DNA of 64,000 nucleotides from Limisphaera sp. (GCA_025057755.1 JANWVC010000020.1:25809-89808); one strand, 5' to 3'. Positions 6,932 through 16,727 are shown, counted from the first letter of the stretch. The notes: generated from the sequence alone by a model not told the origin. Program-made: numbers and translations.

Positions 6932-8671
6932 TCATGGACGGACCACAAGCCGAGGTTTCAACTCCATCTCACACAGACGCCGTTCAGCTTCCTCATCGTC
7001 GGTCATGCCCCATATGGCTGCGACCAAGACCCGTTGTCCGTGGATGCCCCGTCCCGTCCAGACACTGCTGAGACGACTCCACGGTCCTGCTTCTTCCCGG
7101 GCGAAGCTTTGCTCCATGGAACCTTCCTCCCAGCGCGAATACAGTACGTGGACAGTGCTTTGGTCGGACCGGAACTGGTACAGGCGGTATGGAAGTCGCA
7201 GCGTTCCTTTTTCCATCCATCGAACGTCGGATACCGATTCGATTGGAAAACCTGCCGCTGGCATGCACACCAGCGGATTATGACTCTTGGCCAGATAAGC
7301 GGCCGCTCGGCCGGGTCGCCAGCGCAATAACGTTATTTGGAGATACCGACCATCGGCACTTTGCCAGCGCACCAGCCGGGCTTCATCGCACTGGAGCAGC
7401 TCCCGCGCGGCTCGACTCAACTGTAGCTCGGTTAGATTGGCTTCCGCATGAGGCCAAACCAGTTCCCAATCCGGACCCGGCCGACGCTTGGACTCAATGT
7501 GGTCGTACCAGACCAGGACTCCAGCATCCACCGTTGCCAACCATAGTAACCACGCTGCGTTCAGCCCCAGCCATTGCTTGGAGGCGACCGATGGCAACGG
7601 TTTATTTCCGACGTCTGTTGTCAGGTCATGCGTGATGATGGGGGGGGCTCCACGGGGGTCGGCCTTGGGGAGTCTGCGTTTTAGCCAGATCGCGAGACCC
7701 CACACTGCTGCACAAGTCGTCAGGAGCACTGTCAGCCCAGCAGGATCATGCCACGCGGCTACGGCCCATTCGCCGTGGCGCGCTGCTGCGTAGGTCAACC
7801 CCAGCGTGCGGCCAAGGTTGGCCATTATGGCCAGGGCTGGCCCTATGAATAGCAAGACCCAGCGACCGGGCCATGGCAGCGCATAGAGCTCCCCGAAAAA
7901 CAAGGAGAGCATCAAAGTGCCCTGCATGGACCGAATGCCACTACAAGCTTCATCTACGCCCACCCGTCCGGTTGCCACTTCTATGACGTTGCCATGAGCG
8001 ACCGCTGGCAGGCTCATCCAACCCAGCAATTCAACCGTAATCCACGTGTTCCACCTGGTTAGTCTCTGAATGATCGGTTCGGTCAACGTGTAAGGCCACG
8101 GGACCGCAACAAGGATAAAAGCCACCGGGAAAACAAACGTGCGCCACGAGGGCATAGGTCGGCCACCGTTGTTTAATAAAGTGGCATGGGCGATGGCTTT
8201 TCTTAAGAGCCACAAGGTAATACCGACCACCGTGCCGCCCAAGGTCCAGTGAGCCAGGGACCACCATGGATTTGCCTCCTGTACCAAACGAGCTGCGGCG
8301 TAGCTGGCGGCCAGGCAACATCCTGCCAAGGTCGTCCATCCTTCGCGCCACCCGATTTTTTTCCGCCCGCCCGACTCAGCTTTGGGAACAAGGGACAACC
8401 CTGAAAAGTTAACCGCGCGTGCCGAAGCAGTGTTTGAAAGCGAAGTCTGCTCTGTCCGCCAACGTTCCCAGCGAAGCCAGGCCAAGTAGCCGCAGAGAAC
8501 TGGTACTGACCAGCCATAGGCGTAGCGGGGCTCCAAGGACCAAACCAGCCGCAAGGCGTCGATCAATCGCCACCACAACCAGCCCAGCACGAGGCCAAAC
8601 GGCGCCCATGCGAAAACCTGGGTTGTCGTGGTTCCAAACTGAAAACCCCTTAGGCGTGCTTCCGTGTGCAT
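6932..8671 (-). CDS. Exosortase with C-terminal EpsI-like domain
   Basis: Exosortases are multi-helix transpeptidase-like enzymes that process proteins bearing C-terminal sorting tags such as PEP-CTERM, usually in organisms making exopolysaccharide. The 579-residue protein has many membrane helices in its first 340 residues. The catalytic triad context is visible: Cys in GVDEACSGIRSMQG, Arg in MANLGRTLGLTYAA, and His in AVAAWHDPAGLT. After about residue 350 comes a soluble part with one helix (WLGLNAAWLLWLATVDAGVL) and an EpsI/DUF3485-like domain, a fusion seen in several exosortase subtypes. A charged insertion of about 50 residues with RWERWRTEQ and RKKIGWREG separates early helices. No protein with an obvious PEP-CTERM tail lies in the window. 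The exact Xrt subtype cannot be told by eye. Confidence 0.9.
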   Translation of the reverse strand: MHTEARLRGFQFGTTTTQVFAWAPFGLVLGWLWWRLIDALRLVWSLEPRYAYGWSVPVLCGYLAWLRWERWRTEQTSLSNTASARAVNFSGLSLVPKAESGGRKKIGWREGWTTLAGCCLAASYAAARLVQEANPWWSLAHWTLGGTVVGITLWLLRKAIAHATLLNNGGRPMPSWRTFVFPVAFILVAVPWPYTLTEPIIQRLTRWNTWITVELLGWMSLPAVAHGNVIEVATGRVGVDEACSGIRSMQGTLMLSLFFGELYALPWPGRWVLLFIGPALAIMANLGRTLGLTYAAARHGEWAVAAWHDPAGLTVLLTTCAAVWGLAIWLKRRLPKADPRGAPPIITHDLTTDVGNKPLPSVASKQWLGLNAAWLLWLATVDAGVLVWYDHIESKRRPGPDWELVWPHAEANLTELQLSRAARELLQCDEARLVRWQSADGRYLQITLLRWRPGRAAAYLAKSHNPLVCMPAAGFPIESVSDVRWMEKGTLRLPYRLYQFRSDQSTVHVLYSRWEEGSMEQSFAREEAGPWSRLSSVWTGRGIHGQRVLVAAIWGMTDDEEAERRLCEMELKPRLVVRP

Positions 8672-8970
8672 GATGGATTCGACCGCGCCACAACCGAGTC
8701 ACGCATACCGACGTGGTGCCGGTTCCCAGGCCCTCGGGGCACCGTCGTCTGGCAAGAGCGTGCGTTGCCTAACATTTGAAGGGAACCAGTAGAGCCGCCA
8801 AGCCCAAAAGCGCTCGCAAACCCAGTCCAGACTCACATTAGGCAAAGAATCCTCTCTGCTACGGCTCAAGCATGATCGGCAGAGTCGACCAAAGGGTATT
8901 GACATAATTTTCTAAAGCTGATGCTGGAGGTGACCGATACGATTGATTAGCGACATTGTTGGATGCCAAT

Positions 8971-8976
8971 TATAAT
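8971..8976 (+). promoter_or_regulatory. Possible -10 box for the LamG/SdrD-like gene
   Basis: A consensus TATAAT lies 25 bases before the chosen ATG at 9001. The -35 region is weak: TTAGCG at 8947-8952 is the best match at 18-base spacing. The spacer 8672-9000 separates divergent genes and holds nothing else recognisable. The box supports starting the gene at 9001 (preceded by AAAGGGG) rather than at the in-frame TTG at 8956, which would lie upstream of the transcript start. Confidence 0.35.
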
Positions 8977-9000
8977 CCTGATGATTGGAAAGGGGCCAAT

Positions 9001-12000
9001 ATGTTGACCATGCGACCTCTGAATCCTGATTCTTTATGTTCTCCAACCTTATGTTGCGGCCACCGGCTCGTTGCCCGGATTTGGCGGTTGGTGGTTCCTC
9101 GAGTGATGGGCAAGACCGCAGCGCTTGGGTGGCTCGTGCTGGGCGCCAGCAGCGCGGTCGCTCAGCAGGTCCCTTGTGTGCCGCCTCCGCCCGGTCTGAC
9201 GGCTTGGTATCCCTTGGACGAAGCTGCCGGCGCCGTCAGTGTTCAGGACATTGCATTGCCGCCGTTTTCGACAGTGGTGGATAACGGATCACCCCAGCCG
9301 GGGCCCGTTCAAAGTGGAGGCCCGGCCTCAGTGCCGGGCAAGGTGGGTGCGGGTGCGTTGTACTTCTTCGGTCCTTATGTGAGGGTGCCTCACAGCGTGG
9401 ACGTGGCTTTTGCCGGCGACTTTACGGTGGACGCTTGGATCCGGGTGGTGGATTGCGGTCACGGCGGCGGTGGTGCGCTTGCCGGGATCTTGGATAAATG
9501 GGATCCGAACACACAAACGGGCCTCTCCTTTTTTGTGGACCAACCGTTGCCCGCAACCGGGTTTTTAATGCTGCAATGGAACACCAACCTCCTTGCAAGC
9601 ACCAACACACTTCCCGCGAATGCAAATCCATTGGCGAATACGGGCCCGTGGGTTCACGTGGCCGTGACGGTGGATCGAGCCAATCAGTTGGGCGTCTTTT
9701 ACATAAATGGCGGCGTGGCCGGAACGTTTACGCCCCCTGTCAGTTCGGTTACGAATCTGTTGGACGTTTTCATCGGGCGGCACCGACTGCCCCGAGGGCA
9801 CTGTGAGCTGGCTATTGACGAATTGGAAGTGTTCAACCGTGCACTGACGGCGCAAGAGATTTGGGCACTTTATCAAGCGGATTCAGCCGGCAAGTGCCGT
9901 CCCACGCAGCAACCGTTGGCCCAGATCTGCGTTCAAAAGTTTCTTGATCGCGATGGGGACGGGATATGGGATCCGAATGAAACCGCGTTGGCGGGTTGGC
10001 AGTTTGTGGTCACCGACCTGGCCAGCAACGTGGTGGGCACACTGACCACTGCCTTACCGGGCACGCCGCCAGGTTGCCTGAATGTGCCGGCGGGCACTTA
10101 CACCGTTACAGAGGTTCTTCAGTTAAACTGGACCAATACCACGCCGTTAAGTCTCACGGTGACGCTTCTGCCGGGTCAGGCAACAAACTTGGTTTTTGGC
10201 AATCGAGGTTGTTTCAACGCCCCCTCGGGTATGGTGGGCTGGTGGCCTTTGGATGATGCCACAAATCAGACTGTTGTTTTGGACTTGGCCGGCAGCCACA
10301 ACGGCACTCCGAAGAACAGCGGGGGCACGACGATTCCGGTGGGTATTCCCACCTTGTGGCAGTTGCCCCATCCAGGTGTGTTCGGTGGAAGCCTGTTGCC
10401 TGTAGTGGTGAATCCAGCCACGTTCCCGCCGCGCGGTGCGTTCTACTTTTCTGACACGTATATTGAAGTGCCGCATCATCCATCGCTCAACATTGGTTCG
10501 AATGGTTGGACGCTGACGCTCTGGGTGTGGCCGACGATGGGACAACAGCAGCCGCAGCCCCTGGTGGAAAAATTCGATCTTGCTGCAATGAACGGATATG
10601 CTGTTTACCTCGACCTGACAGGCCCCAATAGTTTCACTCTGAAGTTCAATTTGAACGGCACCGTAGTGTTGGGCCCGACCTTTACCACTGGCATGGCTCC
10701 CACGGACTGGCGTTTCGTAGTGGTGCGCATTTCTCCGACGGGCAACGTGGTTCTTGGAGTGTGCGACATGTTCGGCAATTGCACAAGCACCGCGCCCGTA
10801 ACTGTTGCTGGATTCCTGACCACCAACAGCGCCCCGCTATGGTTCAGCCGCGGCACCTTGGGCTCGCCATCGGGGGTCTTGTTGCATGGAATCCGGATGG
10901 GACTCGACGAGGTGGAGATGTTCAACCGAGCGTTGTCTCAGGCCGAGTTGCAGAGCATTTATGACGCAGAGGTGGTGGGTCTGCAGAAATGCCCGGTGCT
11001 CACGGGCCCGGCTGAGCTATGTATTTTCAAATTCCATGATCTGGATGGGGATGGTGTTTGGGATCCGAACGAGCCCGGTCTGTCCGGCTGGTCTTTCTCA
11101 ATCAATCCAGCGCCGCCTCAGCTGGCCACGAATGTTGTGACCACACTCGGGGGCGGCGGCATTTGTGTGGGCGTCTCAGGCCCGGCCACCTACACCATCA
11201 CAGAACTGCCGCAGCAGGGTTGGACCAACACGACGCCCGTTAGCCAAACAGTCACGATTTGGCCGGGCCAGTTAACCAATGTGTACTTTGGCAATCTGGG
11301 CCCGACCGGTCGGTTGTGCGTCGTGAAGTTTCTCGATCTGGATATGAACGGACAGCAGGGACCGAATGAGTCGCTGTTGGGCGGTTGGCAGTTTTTGATT
11401 CAAGACGCTCTGACGAATGTGGTGGGTGTTCTGACCAGCGCGCCGCCTGGAGCACCCACCGCGTGTGTTACCCTGCCAGTCGGCACTTACACCGTGACGG
11501 AAGTCTTACAACCGGGCTGGACCAACACCACGCCTCTGAGCCAGAGTGTCACGATCGGCGCGAACCAGACCATTCAGCTTTCCTTTGGAAATGTGCAACC
11601 GGTCGCGCGCCTTTGTGTATGGAAGTTTCACGATCTGAACCTCAATGGTGTGCAGGATCCAGGGGAACCTTTCCTGCCCGGTTGGACCATCCAAATCAAA
11701 AATCCCTTGGGTGCGGTGCTTCAGACGTTGACGACCCAAACCAATCCCGTCTGCGTGACCGTTTCGGCGCCGGCGACCTACCACATTTCCGAGGTGCTGC
11801 CGCCTCCGATTGCTTCTTGGGTTCCGTGGAGCCCAACAGTCCCCCCCAGTGGCACTTACAGCAACGTGACGGTGTTACCAGGGCAGAGCCTCAGCTTTGC
11901 CTTCGGCAACCGGAAAAATATCAAGGTGGTTGGGTGGGGCACACCCAGCCCTGCACGACTTGTATTGCAAGTGGTGGGTGAACCCGGCCGGCTTTATCGG

Positions 12001-12144
12001 CTCCAGTACCGCCTGAACTTGGGTCCGGATTCAGGCTGGGAGAACGTGGGTCAGCCGATCCTGATCCCAGACACGGGCGCGCCGGTGCAGGTGCCGGTTG
12101 ATCTAACCGGTTCCCAACGGTATTTCCGCATTATTGAAGAGTGA
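9001..12144 (+). CDS. Secreted LamG / SdrD-B-like repeat protein
   Basis: This is a 1047-residue exported protein of unknown role, probably in adhesion or the extracellular matrix. The ATG at 9001 follows AAAGGGG; a second ATG at 9106 begins a compact signal peptide (MGKTAALGWLVLGASSAVAQ) and may be the true start. Domain order is: LamG/concanavalin-like (about 63-297), SdrD B-like (308-402), second LamG (402-663), three more SdrD B-like repeats (673-768, 770-866, 870-972), and a C-terminal module (977-1047) ending in RYFRIIEE. Each SdrD-like repeat opens with a Cys-Val/Ile-x-Lys-Phe strand and a 12-residue calcium-loop-like motif (for example DRDGDGIWDPNE), and each closes with FGN. Copies 3 and 4 have weaker calcium ligands. 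The final module resembles the ends of the two giant proteins later in the window. Confidence 0.85.
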   Translation: MLTMRPLNPDSLCSPTLCCGHRLVARIWRLVVPRVMGKTAALGWLVLGASSAVAQQVPCVPPPPGLTAWYPLDEAAGAVSVQDIALPPFSTVVDNGSPQPGPVQSGGPASVPGKVGAGALYFFGPYVRVPHSVDVAFAGDFTVDAWIRVVDCGHGGGGALAGILDKWDPNTQTGLSFFVDQPLPATGFLMLQWNTNLLASTNTLPANANPLANTGPWVHVAVTVDRANQLGVFYINGGVAGTFTPPVSSVTNLLDVFIGRHRLPRGHCELAIDELEVFNRALTAQEIWALYQADSAGKCRPTQQPLAQICVQKFLDRDGDGIWDPNETALAGWQFVVTDLASNVVGTLTTALPGTPPGCLNVPAGTYTVTEVLQLNWTNTTPLSLTVTLLPGQATNLVFGNRGCFNAPSGMVGWWPLDDATNQTVVLDLAGSHNGTPKNSGGTTIPVGIPTLWQLPHPGVFGGSLLPVVVNPATFPPRGAFYFSDTYIEVPHHPSLNIGSNGWTLTLWVWPTMGQQQPQPLVEKFDLAAMNGYAVYLDLTGPNSFTLKFNLNGTVVLGPTFTTGMAPTDWRFVVVRISPTGNVVLGVCDMFGNCTSTAPVTVAGFLTTNSAPLWFSRGTLGSPSGVLLHGIRMGLDEVEMFNRALSQAELQSIYDAEVVGLQKCPVLTGPAELCIFKFHDLDGDGVWDPNEPGLSGWSFSINPAPPQLATNVVTTLGGGGICVGVSGPATYTITELPQQGWTNTTPVSQTVTIWPGQLTNVYFGNLGPTGRLCVVKFLDLDMNGQQGPNESLLGGWQFLIQDALTNVVGVLTSAPPGAPTACVTLPVGTYTVTEVLQPGWTNTTPLSQSVTIGANQTIQLSFGNVQPVARLCVWKFHDLNLNGVQDPGEPFLPGWTIQIKNPLGAVLQTLTTQTNPVCVTVSAPATYHISEVLPPPIASWVPWSPTVPPSGTYSNVTVLPGQSLSFAFGNRKNIKVVGWGTPSPARLVLQVVGEPGRLYRLQYRLNLGPDSGWENVGQPILIPDTGAPVQVPVDLTGSQRYFRIIEE

Positions 12145-12164
12145 GGCGGTAGGTTTATTGACCC

Positions 12165-12197
12165 GGGGCGTCCGGCGTTAGGGGCGGACGCCCCTTT
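12165..12197 (+). terminator. Strong intrinsic terminator
   Basis: A perfect 10-bp inverted repeat, GGGGCGTCCG (12165-12174) and CGGACGCCCC (12185-12194), with a 10-base loop, is followed by TTTCCCTTT. It lies 21 bases after the stop of the LamG/SdrD-like gene and isolates it from what follows. Confidence 0.8.
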
Positions 12198-12627
12198 CCC
12201 TTTGAGCGCACGGCAGAGCACCGAGCTTCGTCCTGCGGCTTGCGAATAGAGACCAAATGTTCATTCAACAGACGCTGGGACCATTGGTGCCTTGTACCCC
12301 AGACAGTGTTTCCAAGCAGAACCGTCTCTCGGAATTCCCGCGTTGCGCAGTCTCGTTCCCGCAAGCCCCACAAAGGGGCAAGCCTCAGCCCAACTCGGGG
12401 TTTTCTCGTTGCGTCTTGCAACAGCGAGGTTGCGCCTCGATGGGAACCAGCGAAGGTTCTACCTCGCGCGACGTTTTGGGGCGTTTTCGACCTTTGGTAA
12501 AACAACCGGGCTGAGCATGCGCCGCGCAGTGAAAGCTCGTTTGAGGGCCCTTGAGTGCCAGCGCACGCGTTTGCGGCAGGTGGGATTCGGACTGAGGCCG
12601 CTCTGGAGCCTTACGACCTCATGTTGG
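12198..12627. other. Gene-free spacer
   Basis: About 430 bases between the terminator and the end of the POT transporter gene. Open frames exist on both strands, but their products are Arg/Ser-rich, without motifs, and no start has a convincing ribosome binding site. I see no RNA gene, repeat or promoter here. Confidence 0.6.
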
Positions 12628-14415
12628 TTAGCGCCCGAGGGCGGCCTGCGGATCCCGATATTGGTAAAAGTTGCTAATGATGCTGAATGCAATGGCCACG
12701 AGGAACGTCAGTCCGGCGTAAAACAGAAACATCTCCGGAGACACGGCTACTTCAGAGCTGCTGCTCGTCCGACCCAGGACAGCTCCGGCTAATCCCGTGA
12801 CCAATGTGACAAACAGATTTCCCACAGCTACCGTGAGTGTCCAAAAACCCATGATGGTGCTTTTCATCGAGGCGGCGGCTTCGCGAAACGCGAATTCGAG
12901 GCCAGTAGTGGAGAACAGCACCTCGGCTATGGTCAGGACGGTATAAGGAAGCAGTTGCCAAAGTACGCTGAGTTCTTCGCCTGCGTCAATGCGCTTTTGG
13001 AGCCATGCTACGATGACAAATGAGCTGGCTGCGAGGAACATGCCGGCCGACATCCGCCGCAGCGGCGTGGCCAAACGCCCCAGTAACGGGTACAACCCCA
13101 GACTCATCAAGGGCACCAAGATCATCACCAGAATCGGATTGGCCGAGAGCATTTCTTCGGGCCCGATCCGATAGGCCTTGACCACAGCTTGCGGGTAAGC
13201 TTCTTCCAGAAGTAACCGATTCAACCGGGCCACCCTTGCGGGATCTTCCCCGTGACGAAGTGCAAGCCGAATCTCTGGTGTTAACCGGTTGGTATCGAAA
13301 ACCGCCGGGTCGAACAGTGAAGGCCCACTGATGACATCGTTTAGTGCACGGGCCAGGGTTTCCGCCAGCGCCGGTCGGTGGGTCCGAAACGTCTCTTGAA
13401 TTTCATGCCGCAGGTCTTCGGGGATGCGTTGCCACAATAGTTGATCAAACTGGTTGGTGCGCTGGTCCAATCTTGCCCAAAGGAGCTCTGGATTAGCGAG
13501 GCTTCGGGCATCCAGGTGGGGGCGGGTTAAGTAAGCCGGTCGCATTTGTTCGCCTTGCAACACCCAAGTGGAAAAAGTTTGGTCGAACAACGCCCAAAAG
13601 ACGGGAGCGAGGGCAAAGATCCTGAGGATCGGCCCCACAGAAGCGGCTGCATCCACTTCTTCCGGCCTGAACTGTTTGCGTGCTGGCTCCCAAAAACTCT
13701 CGCCGGGTTGGCGCTCGTGCTGATGCCGGAGCGCATACAGGAACACGTGGAAAAAACCTGCTGTGCGCGTCTGACGCGCCGGTGGCACCTTGTGATAGTA
13801 TTTCGTGCCGAGCCAAAATACGAAGGTTGCCAACGCCATGGCTACGCCCGGCACGCCAAAGGCCCACGCGTACCCCCACGTTTTACGCAAATACGGAATT
13901 GTGAGGAAAGCAGCTGTGGAACCGAGATTAATGGCCCAGTAGAAGGCTGCGTACGCCCGCGGCAAAAGATGATGTTGCTCGGGCTTGAACTGGTCGCCCA
14001 TGAAAGCGGACACACAAGGCTTGATACCACCCGAGCCAAAAGCAATCAGTGCCAGACCGGCATAGAGGCAATAGGTTTTGGCTTCAAGAGTCGGGAAAGC
14101 GTCCCCGAATGCCAAAACGGCATGCCCCGCACAATAAAAGAGTGATATCCACAAGATCGTCCGGTAGCGGCCCCACCATCGATCGGAAACATATGCCCCG
14201 ATCAGGGGCATGAAATAGTTCACGAAAGTAAAAATGTGGATAATTTGCGTGGCCTGATCACGGGACATGAGCAACACGTTGGTGATGTAAAGGGCCAGGA
14301 TGCCCTTCATCCCGTAATAGCTGTACCGTTCGGCTGCTTCGTTGCCGAGAATGTAAAAAGCCTGACGTGGAAACCGGCTGGTGTGCGGGCTTGGACTGTG
14401 GTCCTGTTGCGCCAT
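12628..14415 (-). CDS. POT-family proton-coupled peptide transporter
   Basis: This is a major-facilitator protein of the proton-dependent oligopeptide transporter family, expected to import di- and tripeptides using the proton gradient. The ATG at 14415 follows AAAGGA at suitable spacing; a frame open back to 14601 adds 62 non-conserved residues and is rejected as the start. The family signature is plain near the N-terminus: GNEAAERYSYYGMKGIL, with the ExxER-type motif (EAAERYSYY) used in proton coupling, then IGAYVSDRWWGRYRTI and the FGSGGIKPCVSAF element. The 595 residues give about 12 helices plus a large insert (about residues 230-440) between the halves. That insert is rich in Arg/Leu/Pro and hydrophilic, and longer than in short bacterial POTs. 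The gene stands alone, divergent from the GH43-like gene. Confidence 0.92.
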   Translation of the reverse strand: MAQQDHSPSPHTSRFPRQAFYILGNEAAERYSYYGMKGILALYITNVLLMSRDQATQIIHIFTFVNYFMPLIGAYVSDRWWGRYRTILWISLFYCAGHAVLAFGDAFPTLEAKTYCLYAGLALIAFGSGGIKPCVSAFMGDQFKPEQHHLLPRAYAAFYWAINLGSTAAFLTIPYLRKTWGYAWAFGVPGVAMALATFVFWLGTKYYHKVPPARQTRTAGFFHVFLYALRHQHERQPGESFWEPARKQFRPEEVDAAASVGPILRIFALAPVFWALFDQTFSTWVLQGEQMRPAYLTRPHLDARSLANPELLWARLDQRTNQFDQLLWQRIPEDLRHEIQETFRTHRPALAETLARALNDVISGPSLFDPAVFDTNRLTPEIRLALRHGEDPARVARLNRLLLEEAYPQAVVKAYRIGPEEMLSANPILVMILVPLMSLGLYPLLGRLATPLRRMSAGMFLAASSFVIVAWLQKRIDAGEELSVLWQLLPYTVLTIAEVLFSTTGLEFAFREAAASMKSTIMGFWTLTVAVGNLFVTLVTGLAGAVLGRTSSSSEVAVSPEMFLFYAGLTFLVAIAFSIISNFYQYRDPQAALGR

Positions 14416-14615
14416 GGGCCAATCCTTTAAGCGATTGCCCGAGGCGGGTCCAGTCATCCTTGTTCCGGGAGGATCTGGAGGCCTGGTGAAATAAGGCCGA
14501 TACTTTCGCGAGTTTGAGAGCGCTGCCTTATGCGTGCATCTAGGCCGGCTCTGTGTTGCGGAACTGTTGAACGGCTGCTTGACCGCTTCCCATGGATCCA
14601 TGAAATCAGAATGTC

Positions 14616-15587
14616 ATGCAGCATTGGTGTGATACGGTACGACACGCCGCCTCAGGCGCCGGGCTTGGGCTGCTGGCTTTCACCTGGATGACCCTTGCTG
14701 TGACAGCGGGGGATGCGTGGGTATTCACCTCGTTCCGTGGCAACGGCGAGAGCGGACTTCATCTGCTGGGCAGCACCAACGGGTATCATTGGGAGGTGCT
14801 TCGTCAGGACCGACCTTTCGTCCAACCGTTGGTGGGCGGCTATCGTTTGATGAGGGATCCCTGTATCGCGCAAGGGCCCGATGGTACTTTTCATATGGTT
14901 TGGACGACGGCGTGGACTACCGATCGGGGCGCCGAAATCGGCTATGCCCACTCCCGGGACCTGATTCATTGGTCGGCGCAGCGGGCCTTGCGCTTGATGC
15001 AACATGAACCGGCCTGTCGGAATCTTTGGGCGCCGGAGCTGTTCTACGACCGCCGAAAAGGGCAGTGGATCCTTTTCTGGTCGAGTACCATTCCGGGCCG
15101 ATTCCCTGAGACTGATCAAACCGGCGACGAGGGTTTCAATCATCGAATTTATGCTGCGACAACCCGGGACTTTGTTCGATTCAGTCCCACACGGTTGTTT
15201 TTTAACCCCGGTTTCAATGTCATCGATGCTACGTTGATGGAAGTTCCCGGCGGTTACCTCCTGATCTTCAAGGATGAGCGACTTCGTCCGTTGCAGAAGC
15301 GTCTGCGATACGCTTTTGCCGTTGATCCAGAAGGCCCGTTTGGCCCGGTGTCGGATCCGATCTCAATCGATTGGGCCGAAGGCCCCTCGGCGATCAGGCT
15401 TGGTCATGAGTATCTGATTTATTACGACCGTTATGCGCGCCAGCGGTATTACGGGGCGTTGCGGTCGCAGGACCTTCGTACTTGGGAGGACGTCTCCGCT
15501 CAGATGCACTTTCCGCGCGGACACCGGCATGGGACGGTGTTTCGCGTCTCTGTTGGACTCTTCCAACGGTTGCGTGCCGTTGAGTGA
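14616..15587 (+). CDS. Secreted GH43-like glycosidase (five-bladed propeller)
   Basis: This is a 323-residue protein with an N-terminal hydrophobic export signal (GLGLLAFTWMTLAVTAGDA) and a beta-propeller of the arabinosidase/xylosidase clan. Visible landmarks are LMRDPCIAQGPDGTFHMVWT, NLWAPELFYD (the WAPE element typical of GH43), FNVIDATLM, and WAEGPSAIRLGHEYLIYYD, where the Glu of EGPS would be the general acid. Short DLRTWEDVS and DLIHWSAQ turns are typical blade closings. The substrate cannot be read from the sequence; it may be an arabinan or xylan fragment. Some family members of this look are non-catalytic. It lies opposite the peptide transporter. Confidence 0.8.
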   Translation: MQHWCDTVRHAASGAGLGLLAFTWMTLAVTAGDAWVFTSFRGNGESGLHLLGSTNGYHWEVLRQDRPFVQPLVGGYRLMRDPCIAQGPDGTFHMVWTTAWTTDRGAEIGYAHSRDLIHWSAQRALRLMQHEPACRNLWAPELFYDRRKGQWILFWSSTIPGRFPETDQTGDEGFNHRIYAATTRDFVRFSPTRLFFNPGFNVIDATLMEVPGGYLLIFKDERLRPLQKRLRYAFAVDPEGPFGPVSDPISIDWAEGPSAIRLGHEYLIYYDRYARQRYYGALRSQDLRTWEDVSAQMHFPRGHRHGTVFRVSVGLFQRLRAVE

Positions 15588-16058
15588 GAGCCGGTTTCGT
15601 TGTACCTGTCGCGATCGTTGCGACGGATCGAATTCCGAGCTTTAAGATCCATTTACGTGCAGATCGCCTTTTGCGTGTTGGAGTTTGTGGCTTCTTGCAT
15701 GTCCGGTTGGTTCCTCTGCAAGGTCTCGGCTGTTGGGGATCATGTGGAAACGAACTGGTTTTGAGGTAAACGCGACGGCGCGACCATAAGCGATTCAGGG
15801 TGGGTAGCGATGTCGCGCTTAGCGGAAATTGTGCATGGCCCTGCCTTTTTTGCTTGCGCCGGTTCGGCGGGGCTCGCTACCGTTTCGCGCACTAATTGCT
15901 GGGGCCGCAAAAGGCATCCCCCGGAGGGAACCACTCCCTTGTAAACCGTCAGCCGGTGGGTTGCTCATTGGGCCCTTGCGTCCGGGAAGGGTTTTTCTCG
16001 GGTTTGACATGTCCCGCAACCGGGATGGGTTTGGTGGTGCGACAACGGATCTGAATTC
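15588..16058. other. Spacer upstream of the Act operon
   Basis: About 470 bases with no supported gene. It presumably holds the promoter of the respiratory operon, but I cannot point to a convincing pair of boxes. A TTGACA at 16004-16009 has no -10 partner at normal spacing. A short inverted repeat (GTCGC, 7-base loop, GCGAC) lies near 15608-15624 and lacks a T tract. Confidence 0.5.
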
Positions 16059-16727
16059 ATGTCAGCCGTTTTCCCAAAGTGGATGAACCGGCTGCCCTTG
16101 ATGATCCTCGTCGGGCTCTTGCTCGTCGGGGGCGGGGTGGTGGCGGGCGTTTGGTATTACTTCACCCCCAAATATACGCGGGTGGGCTATCAACCTTTGC
16201 AGCCGGTGGCTTTTTCGCACAAGGTCCACGTGGATCAACTTGGTTTGGACTGCCGATATTGTCACCACGATGTGGAGCGGGCCTGGTTTTCGAATATCCC
16301 GGCGAGCAGTACGTGTATGAACTGCCACAATCAGGTGTTGAAAGATGATCCACGGCTGGCTCTGGTTCGGGAGAGTGTGGCCACGGGGCGGCCGATTCCT
16401 TGGGTGCAAGTTCACAAGGTGCCTGACTACGTGTATTTCAATCACGCGGTGCACGTTAACCGGGGTGTTAGTTGTGTTGAGTGTCACGGCCGGGTGGATC
16501 AGATGGATGAAGTATATCACGCCAAGCCATTGAGCATGGCCTTTTGCTTGGACTGCCATCGAGATCCGGCTTCCTTTCTCCGACCTCTGGACAAGGTTAC
16601 GGATTTGGCATGGCGCTGGAGCGTGGATCCAGCGGAACATGCTCGCCAGCAGCGGACGCAGGGCCGTTGGTTGATGGAGCACTGGCGGGTGGAATCGTTG
16701 CAAAATTGCTCGGCTTGTCATCGATGA
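16059..16727 (+). CDS. actA: Alternative complex III subunit ActA, pentahaem cytochrome c
   Basis: ActA is the multihaem cytochrome of alternative complex III, which oxidises quinol and passes electrons to periplasmic cytochromes. The 222-residue protein has one N-terminal membrane helix (LPLMILVGLLLVGGGVVAGVW) and then five haem-binding CxxCH motifs in order: CRYCH, CMNCH, CVECH, CLDCH and CSACH. That is the expected ActA count. Extra histidines (FSHKVH, FNHAVH) are likely distal ligands. It is first in the operon and its stop overlaps the actB ATG. Confidence 0.95.
   Translation: MSAVFPKWMNRLPLMILVGLLLVGGGVVAGVWYYFTPKYTRVGYQPLQPVAFSHKVHVDQLGLDCRYCHHDVERAWFSNIPASSTCMNCHNQVLKDDPRLALVRESVATGRPIPWVQVHKVPDYVYFNHAVHVNRGVSCVECHGRVDQMDEVYHAKPLSMAFCLDCHRDPASFLRPLDKVTDLAWRWSVDPAEHARQQRTQGRWLMEHWRVESLQNCSACHR

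Noticed and set aside
8899..8904. TTGACA as a -35 box for the LamG gene
   Set aside because: No -10-like hexamer lies at 16-18 bases, and the TATAAT at 8971 is too far away to pair with it.
12155..12505. 116-codon minus-strand frame between the terminator and the POT gene
   Set aside because: It overlaps the terminator, is Arg-rich without motifs, and has no plausible ribosome binding site.
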